Part shown: piece after piece, positions 1 to 10,719 of the stretch
Numbering within the stretch: the first letter of the stretch is position 1
How the letters are laid out: the number at the start of each line of letters is the position of its first letter
Source of the DNA: Schistosoma mansoni
Taxonomy: Eukaryota > Platyhelminthes > Trematoda > Strigeidida > Schistosomatidae
DNA: 64,000 nucleotides
Assembly (NCBI RefSeq): GCF_000237925.1
Contig: NC_031498.1
Span: 25,182,308 to 25,246,307 of the forward strand
Reading direction: 5' to 3'
Notes under the pieces: model-generated
What the model saw: only the letters and a program-made list of their open reading frames with translations
The model's database searches: none
What the model was told of the DNA's origin: nothing
Translations under genes and position numbers: made by a program

Positions 1-578
1 ATCTTTGCTTATAACTATTAGTTTTGTTTTCTATAAAAATTCTGATTGAATTTATTTTTTTAATATTCTCAATGAATATATAATGAAGAAAAAAGAACAT
101 TATCTGGTTACCAAGAAAACGCAAACTAATTTTTCGTTATGGTTGCCATTGCTCTTGTTGGTGTTGCTGTTGCTGTTCATTAGTTTTCAAATGGTAAACA
201 ATATCTATTCATTGACTTATATCAAAGTATAAATTATTAGATTCATTTGAACAATATTACCTTAATATAGGGTTCTCTCACAATATTTAAAGCATAATGA
301 AAACTATACTGTTCTATTATTTATTAGATAATTATGCAGATATTATCTTCTTTTCTTTTTCAAAGAAGATTTTCAACAATATTCAATATGTAATAATGAA
401 GAGTTACATTTAAATTTTTTGTTGCTATAGTAACATTCCAAAAAATTGAATACTTCCATACATATATATATATACTTTTTAGTTTCTATGTGATTTTATC
501 ATTTATTTATATGAAAGTTTTTCTAGTTTACTCAACAACAAGAAAAATAATGTAAACTTTCTTCAACAATTATGTAAT
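1..578. other. AT-rich region downstream of the GPCR gene
   Basis: No gene or repeat family used elsewhere in the window is recognised here. A short (TA)n tract lies near 465-475. The stretch lies 3' of the minus-strand GPCR gene, so it probably includes its 3' UTR, but no single poly(A) signal stands out among the many A/T runs. Confidence 0.5.
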
Positions 579-2087
579 TCATTTGATATTAGAATCACCA
601 GTACCAATTTGTTGATGACCTTTATCAAGATCTTCTTCTTCAGGAATCAATGAATGTTGTCTACCTTTATTATTATCATTATTCTTTGAGGGTAATGCAT
701 GATGTTGACGATATTGTATAATAGTTTGTTGATCATTTAATAAGCTTGTTTTATTTTTTATTAATATGGGACAAAATATATTACAAAATGTTTGACGAAA
801 TTGATTAGACATAGTTGTATATATAATAAAACTAATGGATTCATTTAATAATGTAAGAAAATCTAATAAATCACCTAAATGTTGATAAACTTTCTCTTCA
901 AATTGATCAATTAAATGAATACATGTTACTAAGATACCTTGAGGTAATTCAATTACAAGAAAACATAATACAATAGTTAGTAACAAAGCGGTAGTACGAT
1001 TTTCACGACTTAATTTTTTACTTTCATCATTATTATATAATGGTAATGTAGATGGCAATGTGGATGGTGATGAGGTAGATTGTCTCATTGATAAAGATGA
1101 TTGTTTTTTATTATATTTAATAATACTTAATGATTTATCACGATGAATAAATAAAGCTTTACGACGTTTAATAGCTTTTTGTAATTCACTTATTAATAAG
1201 ATAGTTAATATAGTTAATAAAAAGGATGGGGCAATCTTAGTAATGACAGCTTGTAACCATACATTAAAATTATGTAATTGTTTTGTTCTCCACCTAGATG
1301 TGGATGATGATGATGATGATGGTGGTGGTGATGATAATGATGATGTAATATTTAAGTAATGTAATGTATTGATTTCCATTAAATCTGGTTCCGATGTTAT
1401 ATAATAATAAATTTGTACATTTTTCATATTCCATATGCCCCCATTTATTGATTTGTAATTTAGTGTGGGTCCTAAACATGATTCAGAATGATTAACTAAA
1501 ATATTTGGTATAGCAACAAATATACAAAATATAGTTATTAATAATGCTGAATAAAATGCTCTTTTACGTGTTGTATAAATAGAACCAGATATTGGAAAAC
1601 CTACATGTATATAACGAAATAATGCTAATAATACAGCTAACCATAAGGCTAATGAATGTAACATTAAAGCGCAGCTAACAACTATTTCTTGATAGATAAT
1701 CCATAATTTACTTGGTGTATAAATTGGATTTTTCATAGGATGTGGATGTATAATATAAAAATGATATAAACATGGTGCATATAATATCATTAATAATAAA
1801 TCAGCAACAGCTAACCATAATAATAAATGATTAGTGGCATTCTGTGATAATTCACGTCGTGTTAATACAATGATATTTACAAAATTCGCTGGTATACCAA
1901 ATAAACATACAGCTAAACTTAATGGACCATGTATTTTACTAAATTCTGTACCAAATTTAATAAGACTATAATTGATAATCGGTTCAGTATTATTTGATGG
2001 AGAAGAAGAAGAGGATGATGATGAGGAGGTATTCAATGGATTCGTTTGATTAATTAATTCCAATAAGGATGGAATACATTCATTCAT
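579..2087 (-). CDS. Rhodopsin-class peptide GPCR, DMSR/myosuppressin/sex-peptide-receptor-like
   Basis: Seen: an uninterrupted 502-codon frame with seven hydrophobic segments at about residues 55-76, 87-108, 130-157, 178-197, 277-301, 364-388 and 403-424. TM2 holds LAVADL with the conserved Asp at 96. The usual DRY is FRY at 157-159. TM6 reads VIELPQGI with Pro382. TM7 reads NESISFIIY, a variant of NPxxY. The LTRREL after TM1, the ELPQGI of TM6 and the TM7 run into TMSNQFRQTF resemble the invertebrate DMSR/myosuppressin and sex-peptide-receptor group. Known: those receptors sit in the plasma membrane and couple neuropeptides such as FMRFamide-like peptides to G proteins. Odd: serine runs at the N-terminus (20-29) and in the long second extracellular loop (about 252-262), both from simple trinucleotide repeats, and no Cys at the usual start of TM3 (Gln133), although Cys204 is present in loop 2. 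The start is the first Met, with N-glycosylation sequons at 13 and 32. No intron is needed. The ligand is not inferable. Confidence 0.88.
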   Translation of the reverse strand: MNECIPSLLELINQTNPLNTSSSSSSSSSPSNNTEPIINYSLIKFGTEFSKIHGPLSLAVCLFGIPANFVNIIVLTRRELSQNATNHLLLWLAVADLLLMILYAPCLYHFYIIHPHPMKNPIYTPSKLWIIYQEIVVSCALMLHSLALWLAVLLALFRYIHVGFPISGSIYTTRKRAFYSALLITIFCIFVAIPNILVNHSESCLGPTLNYKSINGGIWNMKNVQIYYYITSEPDLMEINTLHYLNITSSLSSPPPSSSSSSTSRWRTKQLHNFNVWLQAVITKIAPSFLLTILTILLISELQKAIKRRKALFIHRDKSLSIIKYNKKQSSLSMRQSTSSPSTLPSTLPLYNNDESKKLSRENRTTALLLTIVLCFLVIELPQGILVTCIHLIDQFEEKVYQHLGDLLDFLTLLNESISFIIYTTMSNQFRQTFCNIFCPILIKNKTSLLNDQQTIIQYRQHHALPSKNNDNNKGRQHSLIPEEEDLDKGHQQIGTGDSNIK

Positions 2088-2477
2088 TTGTAAAATTTAT
2101 TGTTATATTTTTTAATTTATATTAAAATTCATGATTATTTTTATAATTTTAATTTGGATGGGATTGTACTTTTTTTTAAAAATAAAATTTGATAATAATA
2201 ATAATATTAATAATAATATAGATAATTATATTCCGTTGCCACCCCTCCCCTCCCCCCCTCTCTGTGAAAAAAAAATTACACTTTATTTAAAATATATGTT
2301 GTAATGTATTATCGTATAGAATTAAAATACAAAAAAAATTTTTAACCAATCAAATTTATGAGTTTTTTTTGAAAAATCTTTGAATTGTCCAATCAAATTG
2401 AAGTAAATTAAAGAATATTCTAATGTTTGGAAATATGGGGATATTATAGAATAATTTACATTGTTTCTTTTTTTTTT
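2088..2477. promoter_or_regulatory. Presumed 5' flank of the GPCR gene
   Basis: Very AT-rich, with a TAA-type simple repeat near 2190-2225 and a pyrimidine (C-rich) tract at about 2235-2263. Position makes it the candidate promoter and 5' UTR of the minus-strand GPCR. No specific transcription-factor site is claimed. Confidence 0.3.
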
Positions 2478-3005
2478 ATTGACGTAAATACTGTTTATGT
2501 TGAAAATCATTATATATTTGTTTATTAATAAGACAATAATGGATGGTGGTTCAATTTCGTGGATTGGTTGAAGTTAGACATTTAACACCATTGGTCTAGA
2601 GATTAAGTGTTCGCTGGAGAGACCTATAGGTCCTGAGTTGGAAGTTTATGAGGCGGGATCGTGAATGAGCACTGTTTAGTCGTCTCATGCTAAGATGAAA
2701 CGACTTTCTAATGCTTCCTAGTTTTCCATGATGGTTTAGCTTCAATTGACTCATGAATTCATTTATAGAATTGCTAAACTCTCCACAAAACCACCTTCGG
2801 ATATTAATAAGAAGTCATCTATTTCAGGATAAGAATGGTTTTTTTGACTATTTGGTTCAGTATCAATTTTTTTGAATTCTCAATGCAAGATATATGTACG
2901 ATTTATTTTTCTCTTAGAATTTGACTGTTGTTTCGTAATTCTTCGTTTAAATAATGTTAAGAAAAATGATTGATGGAACTTTTTGTTGTCCGAATATCAG
3001 TAAAT
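2478..3005. repeat. Tandem segmental duplication, copy 1
   Basis: This segment and 3124-3685 align along their length: the same lead-in, the same SINE-B copy in the same place, and the same tail ending in a shared stretch around 2960-3000 and 3625-3665. The SINE was therefore present before the duplication. Confidence 0.75.
2545..2815 (+). repeat. SINE-B copy (diverged)
   Basis: tRNA-like head about 2585-2660, degenerate hammerhead about 2670-2730, and the family 3' tail to about 2815. The B box and ribozyme core are eroded. It lies inside duplication copy 1. Confidence 0.7.
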
Positions 3006-3123
3006 GACAGTTAATTCCCTGAACTACAATAAAGAGGTTTGGATCAGTTACCTAGGCGAAAAGTTCGGATTAATTACACTTCGATCTTTTTCAAATATAA
3101 ACACTATGTCATACTTTCACAAT

Positions 3124-3685
3124 ATTTAACATTGAGGTAAATACTGTTTATATTGAAAATAATTTTCATCTGATTATTAATACGACAATGGTAGAAGGTG
3201 GTTCAACTTCGTGGATTGGTTGAAGTTAGACATTTAACATTATTCGATGTTGAGTCTGTGGTCTAGAGGTTAATTGTTCTCGTGAGAGACCGATAGGTCA
3301 TAGGTTCGAATTTCACGAGGTGGCATCGTAGATGAGCACTGCTGAGTCATCTCATACTAGGATGAAACGACTGTCTAGTGCTTCCAGGTTTTCCATGATG
3401 GTCTAGATTCATTTGACTCATGACTTCAACCATAAAATTACTAAACTCTCCAGAACCTCCTTCTGATATTAACAAGAAGTTATCTGATTCTGGATGAGAG
3501 TGGTTTTTTTTGACTAATTGGTTCAGTATCAGTCTCTTTTAATTTTCAATGCCAGATATATGTAACATTAATTTTTTTCCTGGAGTTTGAAGGTTATTAC
3601 GTAATCCCGACAATTCTTCATTTACGTAAGGTTAAGAAAAATGATTGATAGAACTTTTTGTTGTCCGAAAATCAATAAACGATAA
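3124..3685. repeat. Tandem segmental duplication, copy 2
   Basis: Partner of 2478-3005, in the same orientation and about 645 bp away. The two copies differ by many substitutions and small indels, so the event is not recent. Confidence 0.75.
3185..3470 (+). repeat. SINE-B copy inside duplication copy 2
   Basis: A box (GTGGTCTAGAGG) and B box (GGTTCGAAT) are readable. The hammerhead core around 3345-3385 is degraded. The 3' tail runs to about 3470. It is orthologous by duplication to the copy at 2545-2815. Confidence 0.75.
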
Positions 3686-3689
3686 GTGT

Positions 3690-5670
3690 TTTTGTCTCAA
3701 TAACAAAACCGACAATATTATTCGGATATTTATTATTGAATTAATACGTAAAGTATGGTACAAACAATATTCCAGTGTATTTGGATCGTGTTCAAATAAG
3801 AATGAATTAGTACGTTTCATATGTAAACGCTTGAATATCGACTTTTTTATATTACCCTTATTTGCAGAATATTTAAAGTCTTTAACCTAGAACATAAAAC
3901 TCATATCAGCAAGTATAGAAGATGATTGATGTTGAAAACCAGTTAACGTGCAAAAAACCAGGGTATTTTCAGGGCTAACATGAGACCTTGAACATAGAGA
4001 AGCTTCAGGAAAATATGTCAAATTTCGTAATAAAATCTGTAAGAGTCCAATCACTATATGAAACATGTTTTGTTATTTTTTTTCAGAATCCCTCTGAAAA
4101 CTTCCGTAGAACTTTAGTTAGACGAAGTTGATTCAGCATTTTTCTAGTTTATGAAGAGTTTCTTAAGGAATTGTCAGTGATTCTGGACAGTTCATTTAAT
4201 TATTATTTTCTTAAAGTCATTATTTCCATCATCATTAGCTTTATTCAATATTATATATTTGGTACAATATAGAATTCTCAGCACAATGTGTTATGAGTTT
4301 ACAAGATAAACAAAGGATGTATGACAATTCGTCATCGGTTTTATGTCCAGCTTCTATCACTTTTATTATCCACCAATGGAAATACGACTTTTCCGACCTT
4401 AACGTTGTGACAGTCAATGACGTTCGATCAGTATGAGTAATCTAGCGTCCTTATTGGTCCTTTATCCGCTTAGCCCTTCCACTTGAGTCCAGAACACCAA
4501 TGACAGGTTCTGTTGCACGAATCTATGCGAATCGTTTATTTCAAACATACTCTGTTTATATACCAGACAGACAGACCACAAAACACCATAAATAGAAAAT
4601 AATATTTGTACAAGATCAAGCCCAAATGTGCCTGTGAACGTGGGATACATTAATCAATAAACTGAGTATAATTTAGGAACAGTGAATCATATGATAATAA
4701 TCAATAAGTCAAAATGAAGCTTACAATGAGATGAATATAGATATACATAATCTAAATACTGAATAGTTATACAATAGGAAGATATATAGAATAATCGTCC
4801 ATTTATAGGTCCCATAAGTTACCCAGACTTAAGTCTTCGCTAGGATATAACACAATGTATTTCAACAAGTTTTCGTTTCTTACTTCTTGATCGATCCTGA
4901 CGACAAATATTGACTGGCGACCAGTTAGATGTTAGTAGTTCAAGAATCGACATCTGAATAATGTACATACTTTTCGATGTATATTGCCAGCAACCACGAT
5001 ATCTCTGATTAGGCCTTTTGTAACTTGTACAGAGAAAGGTTGTACACTTTTCAGAAACGCACTTGAATAGGCTATTCGATTAATAGTCATAATGATGTAT
5101 TTAAACAAACAGAAATAAATAGCTTGTTGAAATATTCAGATGGCATAAACACGTAGTCCTGATATTTAAGCAGGCCGCCTGTATGAATAATACCTAGTTA
5201 ATTTCATCAACTCCTTGCCGTTCGCTACAGTGAATTTCTAATAACTCATAGATTTTCTTCATTGAAAACGAACTCAGTGAGTTTGAACATTGAGATGCTA
5301 TCAGCAATACTTACCTTCTTTTATATTTCACAGTCAATGAATACATTTATGCTGAATGTGAAACAAGATAATGTACAAAAATTCATCATCATAAGGAAAA
5401 CAGACTCTATGTAAACGTCAATAAGTCAACAAGTTTATACAAGGGTACTGTTTAAATACATGCTAAAAATCCTGTTATGCCATTATAGTTGGGAAGGCAT
5501 CTTGAAGACATTCTGATGAAAGACTAGTGCAATCCAATTTTGGATGAAGCAATGCTACGCTTAACCTCTAGACTACTGAGTCATTATTCAACGGTATGAA
5601 TGTCTGATTTAAATAATTTCACAGCATTGTGTAATATGCATTTATTTTCTAATGTAAATAACTACCTTAC
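3690..5670. other. No gene recognised; old low-copy repeat
   Basis: No confident gene or well-defined element. The part at 4680-4860 resembles 52690-52800 in order and wording, so at least that piece belongs to a dispersed repeat. The remaining short frames lack codon structure I would trust. Confidence 0.4.
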
Positions 5671-5897
5671 TCTGTCCTTGGTCGAATTCCATCTATCACA
5701 AAACTAATTTGAGTAATCCATTTCTTCCCTTCAGGATACTGGAGCCCATGTGCATGGTACTTTAATACGTCGAACATGATAATCCACGTTAAATGCTGAT
5801 CGTGAGGTGTGATTTCGAAGTTAGTTGGTTCGTCACCATTCTCGTCTAACTCTAACAGGCATCCAATCATTCGACATAGGTCATCAACGTCGATGGT
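5671..5897 (-). CDS. Candidate internal coding exon of an unidentified host gene
   Basis: Seen: a 227-nt open block on the minus strand, with a TGTAG acceptor at its 5' side and a GTAAGG donor at its 3' side. The frame closes at TAA only after the donor. It encodes 75 residues starting TIDVDDLCRMIGCLLELDEN and ending WITQISFVIDGIRPRT, a sequence with ordinary protein composition and no low complexity. The family is not recognised. The polypyrimidine tract before the acceptor is weak. Plus-strand bases 5718-5756 nearly match part of a dispersed LINE-like repeat. It could be an isolated exon with partners outside or deep in flanking introns, or an exon copy. Confidence 0.42.
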
Positions 5898-6394
5898 CTA
5901 CAATGTATTATCATGATATCTAGCTTCTTCTCATTTGGTTATCACTAATACATTAAATGTTGAATTGTTTTTGACTTATTATGAAAACATTGAAATTGTG
6001 ATAATCCTTTATTATTTACGTTTGTTTTCTTTTGTCAAATAAAATATTAATACTAAAGGACAGAACACAGCATGTTTAACCGAATCATTGTCAACATGTA
6101 AAGTGATGAAATGAACTTGTGGTAAAACAAGAAATGATTGATCTACTATCATGAATAGATGGACAGATAGTTAAACAAATGGTAAGAATATATATGTGTA
6201 CATATGATTAAACTTGGTCTAATTACTTATTTCCTTTTTGGTTTAACGTTAGTAAAACAAAGTGAAATAGTTAAACTCAAAGAATCAAGCTAAATAGATA
6301 AATTTTAAGTGTTATGGTAAATAATTGATAGTAGAATAATAATTACCACATAACTTTTAAGGAGAAACTGTTCTGATCAAGGATAATGATAATT
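5898..6394. other. No feature recognised
   Basis: AT-rich sequence between the candidate exon and the next SINE-B copy. If the exon is real, this is probably its upstream intron. Confidence 0.35.
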
Positions 6395-6582
6395 ATCAGA
6401 TGGGGTTTTTATGGAGATTTAGTATTCGCATAGTTGAAAGCATGTGTTAATTGAAGCTAGACCACCAAGGAAAAGCTGGAAGCATTGGACGGCTAACTCG
6501 TCCTATTGTGGGACTCCTCAGCAGTGCGCATCCACGACCTCACCTCGCGAGATTTAAACCCAGAACCTACCAGTTTCAATAA
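6395..6582 (-). repeat. SINE-B copy, 5'-truncated
   Basis: Holds the 3' tail, hammerhead region and B box on the minus strand, ending inside the tRNA-like head. The ribozyme carries the GAGTT replacement of the GAAAC core that recurs in several copies, so it should be inactive. Confidence 0.85.
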
Positions 6583-6725
6583 TGTTAATCATTGATTATT
6601 AGCGAGAGAGTTCACATTTGTCAATCATGTTCTGATTTAATGATATAGTGATAATAAAATATTAAGGGACATTGTAAAACATTACAATTTAGAAGATACT
6701 TAATTGTTGGAAACATAAATTTAAA

Positions 6726-6878
6726 TGATAAGCAAAGATGAATAGGGTCTAGCGATAGAATCCAAGATGCACGTTTCGTCTTATTTTGAATTCTTCAGCG
6801 AGATGTAACTGCATTCCCGAGTTGATGTTCACTCCAAGACTCGAACCCTGTACAGTTTGCCTCGAACTAAGACCAAAA
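6726..6878 (-). repeat. Smα-type SINE fragment
   Basis: Minus-strand tail, hammerhead and B box of the Smα-type family. The ribozyme is diverged: the CTGANGA box is mutated. Confidence 0.75.
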
Positions 6879-6957
6879 ATGGTAGAACAAATTAGATTTA
6901 ACTTTACTGATAAAGAAGCCTTACTAGATACAGTGTAATTTTATGTTTCATTATTAT

Positions 6958-7341
6958 TGGTAAGTCTTGCTGATTGAACACTATACTCGGATCCTAAGCT
7001 AGTCTCGTAACCCCCATGCTGAATCTACACAGCGACTTGAACACGAGAGAAAAGATACAAAATATACGAGAAGCTCTTTACTTTAAAGGTTTATCCATGT
7101 ACAGAAAATATAGGGTTTTTATAGTATTTTAGAGGTCCTTGAGTTTTCCTGAACATCCTCGAATGCTACTAAACATAGCAGCAGCTCAGTAATCAACCAA
7201 TCAGAAACTCTACATGTGACATTTCACTTTCATGACGTTTCTGTCAAAACTTCTATTGAACGCTGATTGAATAAAATTCTTCTTAAATGTTTCCTGAGCC
7301 TTTCTTGTCTTTTGCGAAAGATTTTATATATCACCCAAACA
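6958..7341 (-). mobile_element. Solo LTR, family 2 (old)
   Basis: Aligns with the cleaner LTR at 25992-26400 in reverse orientation, including the CCAAT-like and TATA-like parts and TG...CA ends. No internal region is attached. A fossil, older and more diverged than its relative. Confidence 0.7.
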
Positions 7342-7479
7342 TTTATCTTAAAATCAAGGCATTCATTTTAATGTCTTCTAGAGATTCAATACAACCAGAA
7401 GGTCCTTAATTGTCAATTGACAAATTCACTGATGAAATATTTGTTTCACGTATGTGGCTATGAAATGCACTGATAAATA

Positions 7480-7561
7480 TGTCACTCAGCTTCACAGTCA
7501 GAGACGTTACCACTGAGCTATTCGTGCCGCCACCGACCTCCTGTAGGACTGAGATGTAATC
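7480..7561 (-). repeat. SINE-C tRNA-like head
   Basis: On the minus strand an A-box-like AGCTCAGTGGTAACG lies about 7500-7535, matching the head at 30655-30705. It abuts a fold-back unit containing an intact hammerhead on the opposite strand. Confidence 0.6.
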
Positions 7562-7855
7562 ACAATTGATTGATTACTGGATAGTGATCAATGTCATGCT
7601 TGCCAAGTCCTTCTTAGTGCTGATCAGGTACAGGTACACCCTGCTGACGAGTGCCAAGTAGCACGAAACCCAGGTCCAGGGTTTCCTGTTGACCACCTCC
7701 AACCACCATCTTGTTTCAACATAGTTCACGCAGTGTCAAGCCACGTAGACTAGTGGCCACATTGCAACTTGATCTATAGCATTTGATCAGCACTAAAAAG
7801 GACTTGATACGCATGACATTGATCACCACCCAGTTATCAATCTATTGTAAAAACT
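7562..7855 (+). repeat. SINE-C fold-back unit with 64-bp inverted ends
   Basis: Bases 7562-7625 and 7790-7855 are inverted copies of each other, enclosing a hammerhead and a segment shared with 19575-19735. The family is tRNA-headed elsewhere. The layout is an element with its own end present in inverted form on both sides. Confidence 0.7.
7638..7682 (+). ncRNA. Type I hammerhead ribozyme, intact, SINE-C
   Basis: Core CTGACGA at 7644-7650 and GAAA at 7665-7668. Stem II is GTGC/GCAC with a 6-nt loop. Stem III is ACC/GGT closed by two bases. Stem I is ACCCTG (7638-7643) with CAGGGT (7677-7682), six perfect pairs. Predicted cleavage after C7676. All catalytic positions are conserved. Confidence 0.85.
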
Positions 7856-8144
7856 AAATATCTAACGACAGACTACACATTTGTTGTACATTGTTGTAAA
7901 CTATGTATGCAAATTTGATATTCATCAGTTTGTTTTAGTAAATACAAACAACCAAACATCGAAATTGAATATGTACTACTGAACATTCAATATATCGCTA
8001 AACTAATAAGCTGTTATAAATAGTGTTTTTGACTTCTCTGGAAATGGATGATGTATATAAGGGTTCCAGATAAAACCTCTTTCTCGATATGTAATTTTTA
8101 CTTATTAATTCCAGAAGCTGATAAATGTCAAATTAGTATATGTA

Positions 8145-8514
8145 TTGTGGTTTGTGCTACTGATCGGCAGATATTAATAGTATATAACATCAATTGAAAA
8201 TGAAACGCCTAGCGGCAGAAAATTAAGAAGATCGAAGAAAAGAGAACGAGAACAGAGAGTGATTGGTGTGGGAACGAAGAAACAACCAAGTCTAAGACAA
8301 CTGAATGACATTTTTCAAATAAGGTATTTACTGTATTACTTACTTACTTACGCCTGTTACCCCTCGTGGAGGGGCGTTGGACGTCCGCCAGTATTCTCCA
8401 TCCAACCCTGTCCATGGCAAATTTACTGTATGATTCTCAGATTTTACAAAGAGACTCTGTAATTTTGTGTTCAAATACATTCAGTTGTCTTCATTGGTGT
8501 TCTCCTTCACTACA
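8145..8514 (-). mobile_element. Solo LTR, family 1b, with a nested RTE fragment
   Basis: Begins TGTGGT and ends CACTACA, flanked by 4-bp duplications GTAT (8141-8144 and 8515-8518), typical of LTR insertion. It closely matches 61843-62161. An RTE 3' fragment sits inside at 8337-8420. No internal coding region remains. Fossil. Confidence 0.8.
8337..8420 (-). mobile_element. RTE LINE 3'-end fragment nested in the LTR
   Basis: Starts with the (TTAC)n tail, then the reverse complement of the RTE C-terminus. The 11-bp target duplication ATTTACTGTAT lies at 8326-8336 and 8421-8431. The uninterrupted LTR relative near 62065 shows the empty site. Confidence 0.9.
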
Positions 8515-8522
8515 GTATGAAT

Positions 8523-8658
8523 TTTTTTCTTTGGTTAGCGTTTTATTAGCGAGTTAGTTTTCTACGGAATGGGGTCGCTAACCCCATACCCAACCCTCTT
8601 CCTTTATCCAGGCTTGGGACCGGCAGTAGCCTCCGGTAGAGCTACAGGCGGAGTTATT
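8523..8658 (-). mobile_element. 136-bp mini-retroposon
   Basis: The same unit as 23833-23968, in reverse. The 11-bp duplication ACAGTATGAAT lies at 8512-8522 and 8659-8669. It encodes nothing obvious. Confidence 0.8.
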
Positions 8659-8669
8659 ACAGTATGAAT

Positions 8670-9534
8670 ACACCTAACTCAAAGCAGGAAACCATAACGT
8701 TTTTGTAAGATAAAATTATTTCATTCTGAACTTAAGGAAAAAGAAAACTGATAAGCCCCTTTTTCTTAAACTGGTTTAGGGATCCATTATAATGGATTAA
8801 AACATTTAAATGGGTGGGCAAATGTTTTAAGTAAAAATAAATTGAAGATAGTAATTCAACTTTAATGTTACCATACTTAGTAAGTAAGTAAGTAAGCTGG
8901 GGTTTCTTTTTATTGTGAATAGGTTACATTTCATTCCATTCATATCCACTTTCACAAATTTACCACACACATCAAATTAATGCTCTTCTTTTTTTTTGGA
9001 TGTGTGGTCTCCAATAAATTTGATTGTACAGAATCCATTCAAATACAGATTTGGTTACTAGAATAAAGTACTGGAATAACCTCTTGGAATACTCTCTTAC
9101 TAGAATTCATGTCAATTATCAATTTTCTGTCCTTAAAATCTTGAAACCATAAGCAGTAAATATAGATAAATGATCTATATTGGCCTTTTTTTAAAACAAA
9201 GTATCCTGAGTTTTTACCATTTCCTGTACATTGGTTATGTTGTACTACTCACATTCATTATAAATATGTCACCTTCCTTATATTTAAGTACAAAATATCA
9301 TAATGTAAATAGATTGACACCAAATGATTCTATAAATGTAATGTAATCCGGACGGAAGTTGATTCCAAAAAGTGTAAGAGGGGTTGTATAGATCAGCAAA
9401 TTTATAGTGTTTACACATAAGTTAAGACAATTACCTGGTGATTTCTGGTTGTCTAGATACCTAACTGCATGATGTAAATTATAAAACAATTATTTTTTAA
9501 AATTATTACTACATCTGATTGATAAGATACGAAG
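8670..9534. other. No gene recognised
   Basis: AT-rich DNA with a short (TAAG)n tract near 8878-8895. No splice-bounded frame or known repeat is seen. Confidence 0.4.
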
Positions 9535-9862
9535 CTTCTGGCTGTCATGGGATGTTTAATGAAATGACGAAAAATTATGTTCAGCTTCTAGCTGAAGAGG
9601 AAATGAGGAAAAGACGTTGAAAGTTGATAGGACATACATTGAGGAAATCACGAGGCAAGCTCTAACTTGGAATTTGGAAGCAGAAAAAAGGAATGCCAAA
9701 AAACACATTACTTTGGGAAATAGAAGCAGATATGAAAAAGATGAACGTTGACTGTAAATAACTGGAAAATATTGTTGAGGACAGGGTGGGATGGAGAATG
9801 CTGGTGGTTGACCTATGCTCATTCACGTGGGGTAATAGGCGCAAGTAAAGTGAAGTAAGTAT
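9535..9862 (+). mobile_element. RTE LINE 3' end (CCTC-ending subfamily)
   Basis: Matches the conserved RTE C-terminal block (EEEMRKRR..., HTLRKS, ...[18 protein letters not shown]) but with several stops and shifts, and ends in a short AAGTAA tail. 5'-truncated dead copy. Confidence 0.8.
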
Positions 9863-10000
9863 TATTCATGATTCCATATGAATCATCTTAAATAATACTT
9901 AGCGAGAACAACATAGAAGGTACTTATTTACTAGAATTTCGTTATTAGTGCTAGATTCCGGTCCAAGGGTTTTATAATTACAACGTGGTCATGTAGAAGC

Positions 10001-10081
10001 AACCCAGGACAGGGTTGGGTGGAGAATGCTGTTGTGCGGTCTATGCTCCTCCACGAGGGGTAACAGGAGTAAGTAAGTAAG
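10001..10081 (+). mobile_element. RTE LINE 3'-end fragment, 81 bp
   Basis: Extremely 5'-truncated insertion covering only the last codons and the (TAAG)n tail. Flanked by the exact 11-bp duplication CATGTAGAAGC at 9990-10000 and 10082-10092. Confidence 0.92.
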
Positions 10082-10413
10082 CATGTAGAAGCCAGTGTTT
10101 TTAAAACCATTCTGATACTTGTTAAACTTAACTCAATCCAGTTCAGAATATATAGGAACTTTTTTTATTTATCAGTCGTTATGATAAAAATAAATCAGTT
10201 CGAATCATGTTGCAAATTGTATTTATAATATTGAAGTCTGATAACATATTTTCGAGATCAGTAAAGGTTATTCAGTTACCGTTATGTCCCTGAACTACTG
10301 GCTTTTGTGAATGAATATGTTCTTAAACATGATTATCATGTAACGCTCTACATCTTACTAAGTACGCCTGTTTCGGACTCTGTGCTACAAACTGTGGGAT
10401 GAAACACTGCTAT

Positions 10414-10719
10414 TGTAATGAACAAGAACACGACTGGGTACAATAGAATGTATTTAGGCAAACAATAACAGACTATTTTACTAAATTCTGGTAACCATAC
10501 AACAAATAGTTAATTTGCAAACTATCAATCAATTGTCTTAATCTTCACTGTTCCTTCTGCAAATATTTGTCCGTCTTCTCTGATTTCATTGTTCATGTGT
10601 TTTTATACCGATCACGCTTCATTCCAGTTCTTTCTTTATCGATCTTCTGCCAAAATACATTCTATATCTGACCTTCACCATATACTACTTATATAAATAT
10701 ATAAGTAGACCACACCACA
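10414..10719 (+). mobile_element. Solo LTR, family 1 (306 bp)
   Basis: Starts TGTAATG, ends CACCACA, with 4-bp duplication CTAT on both sides. Ends and size are compatible with a Gypsy-type schistosome LTR such as Boudicca, but the family name is not tested. Fossil. Confidence 0.82.
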
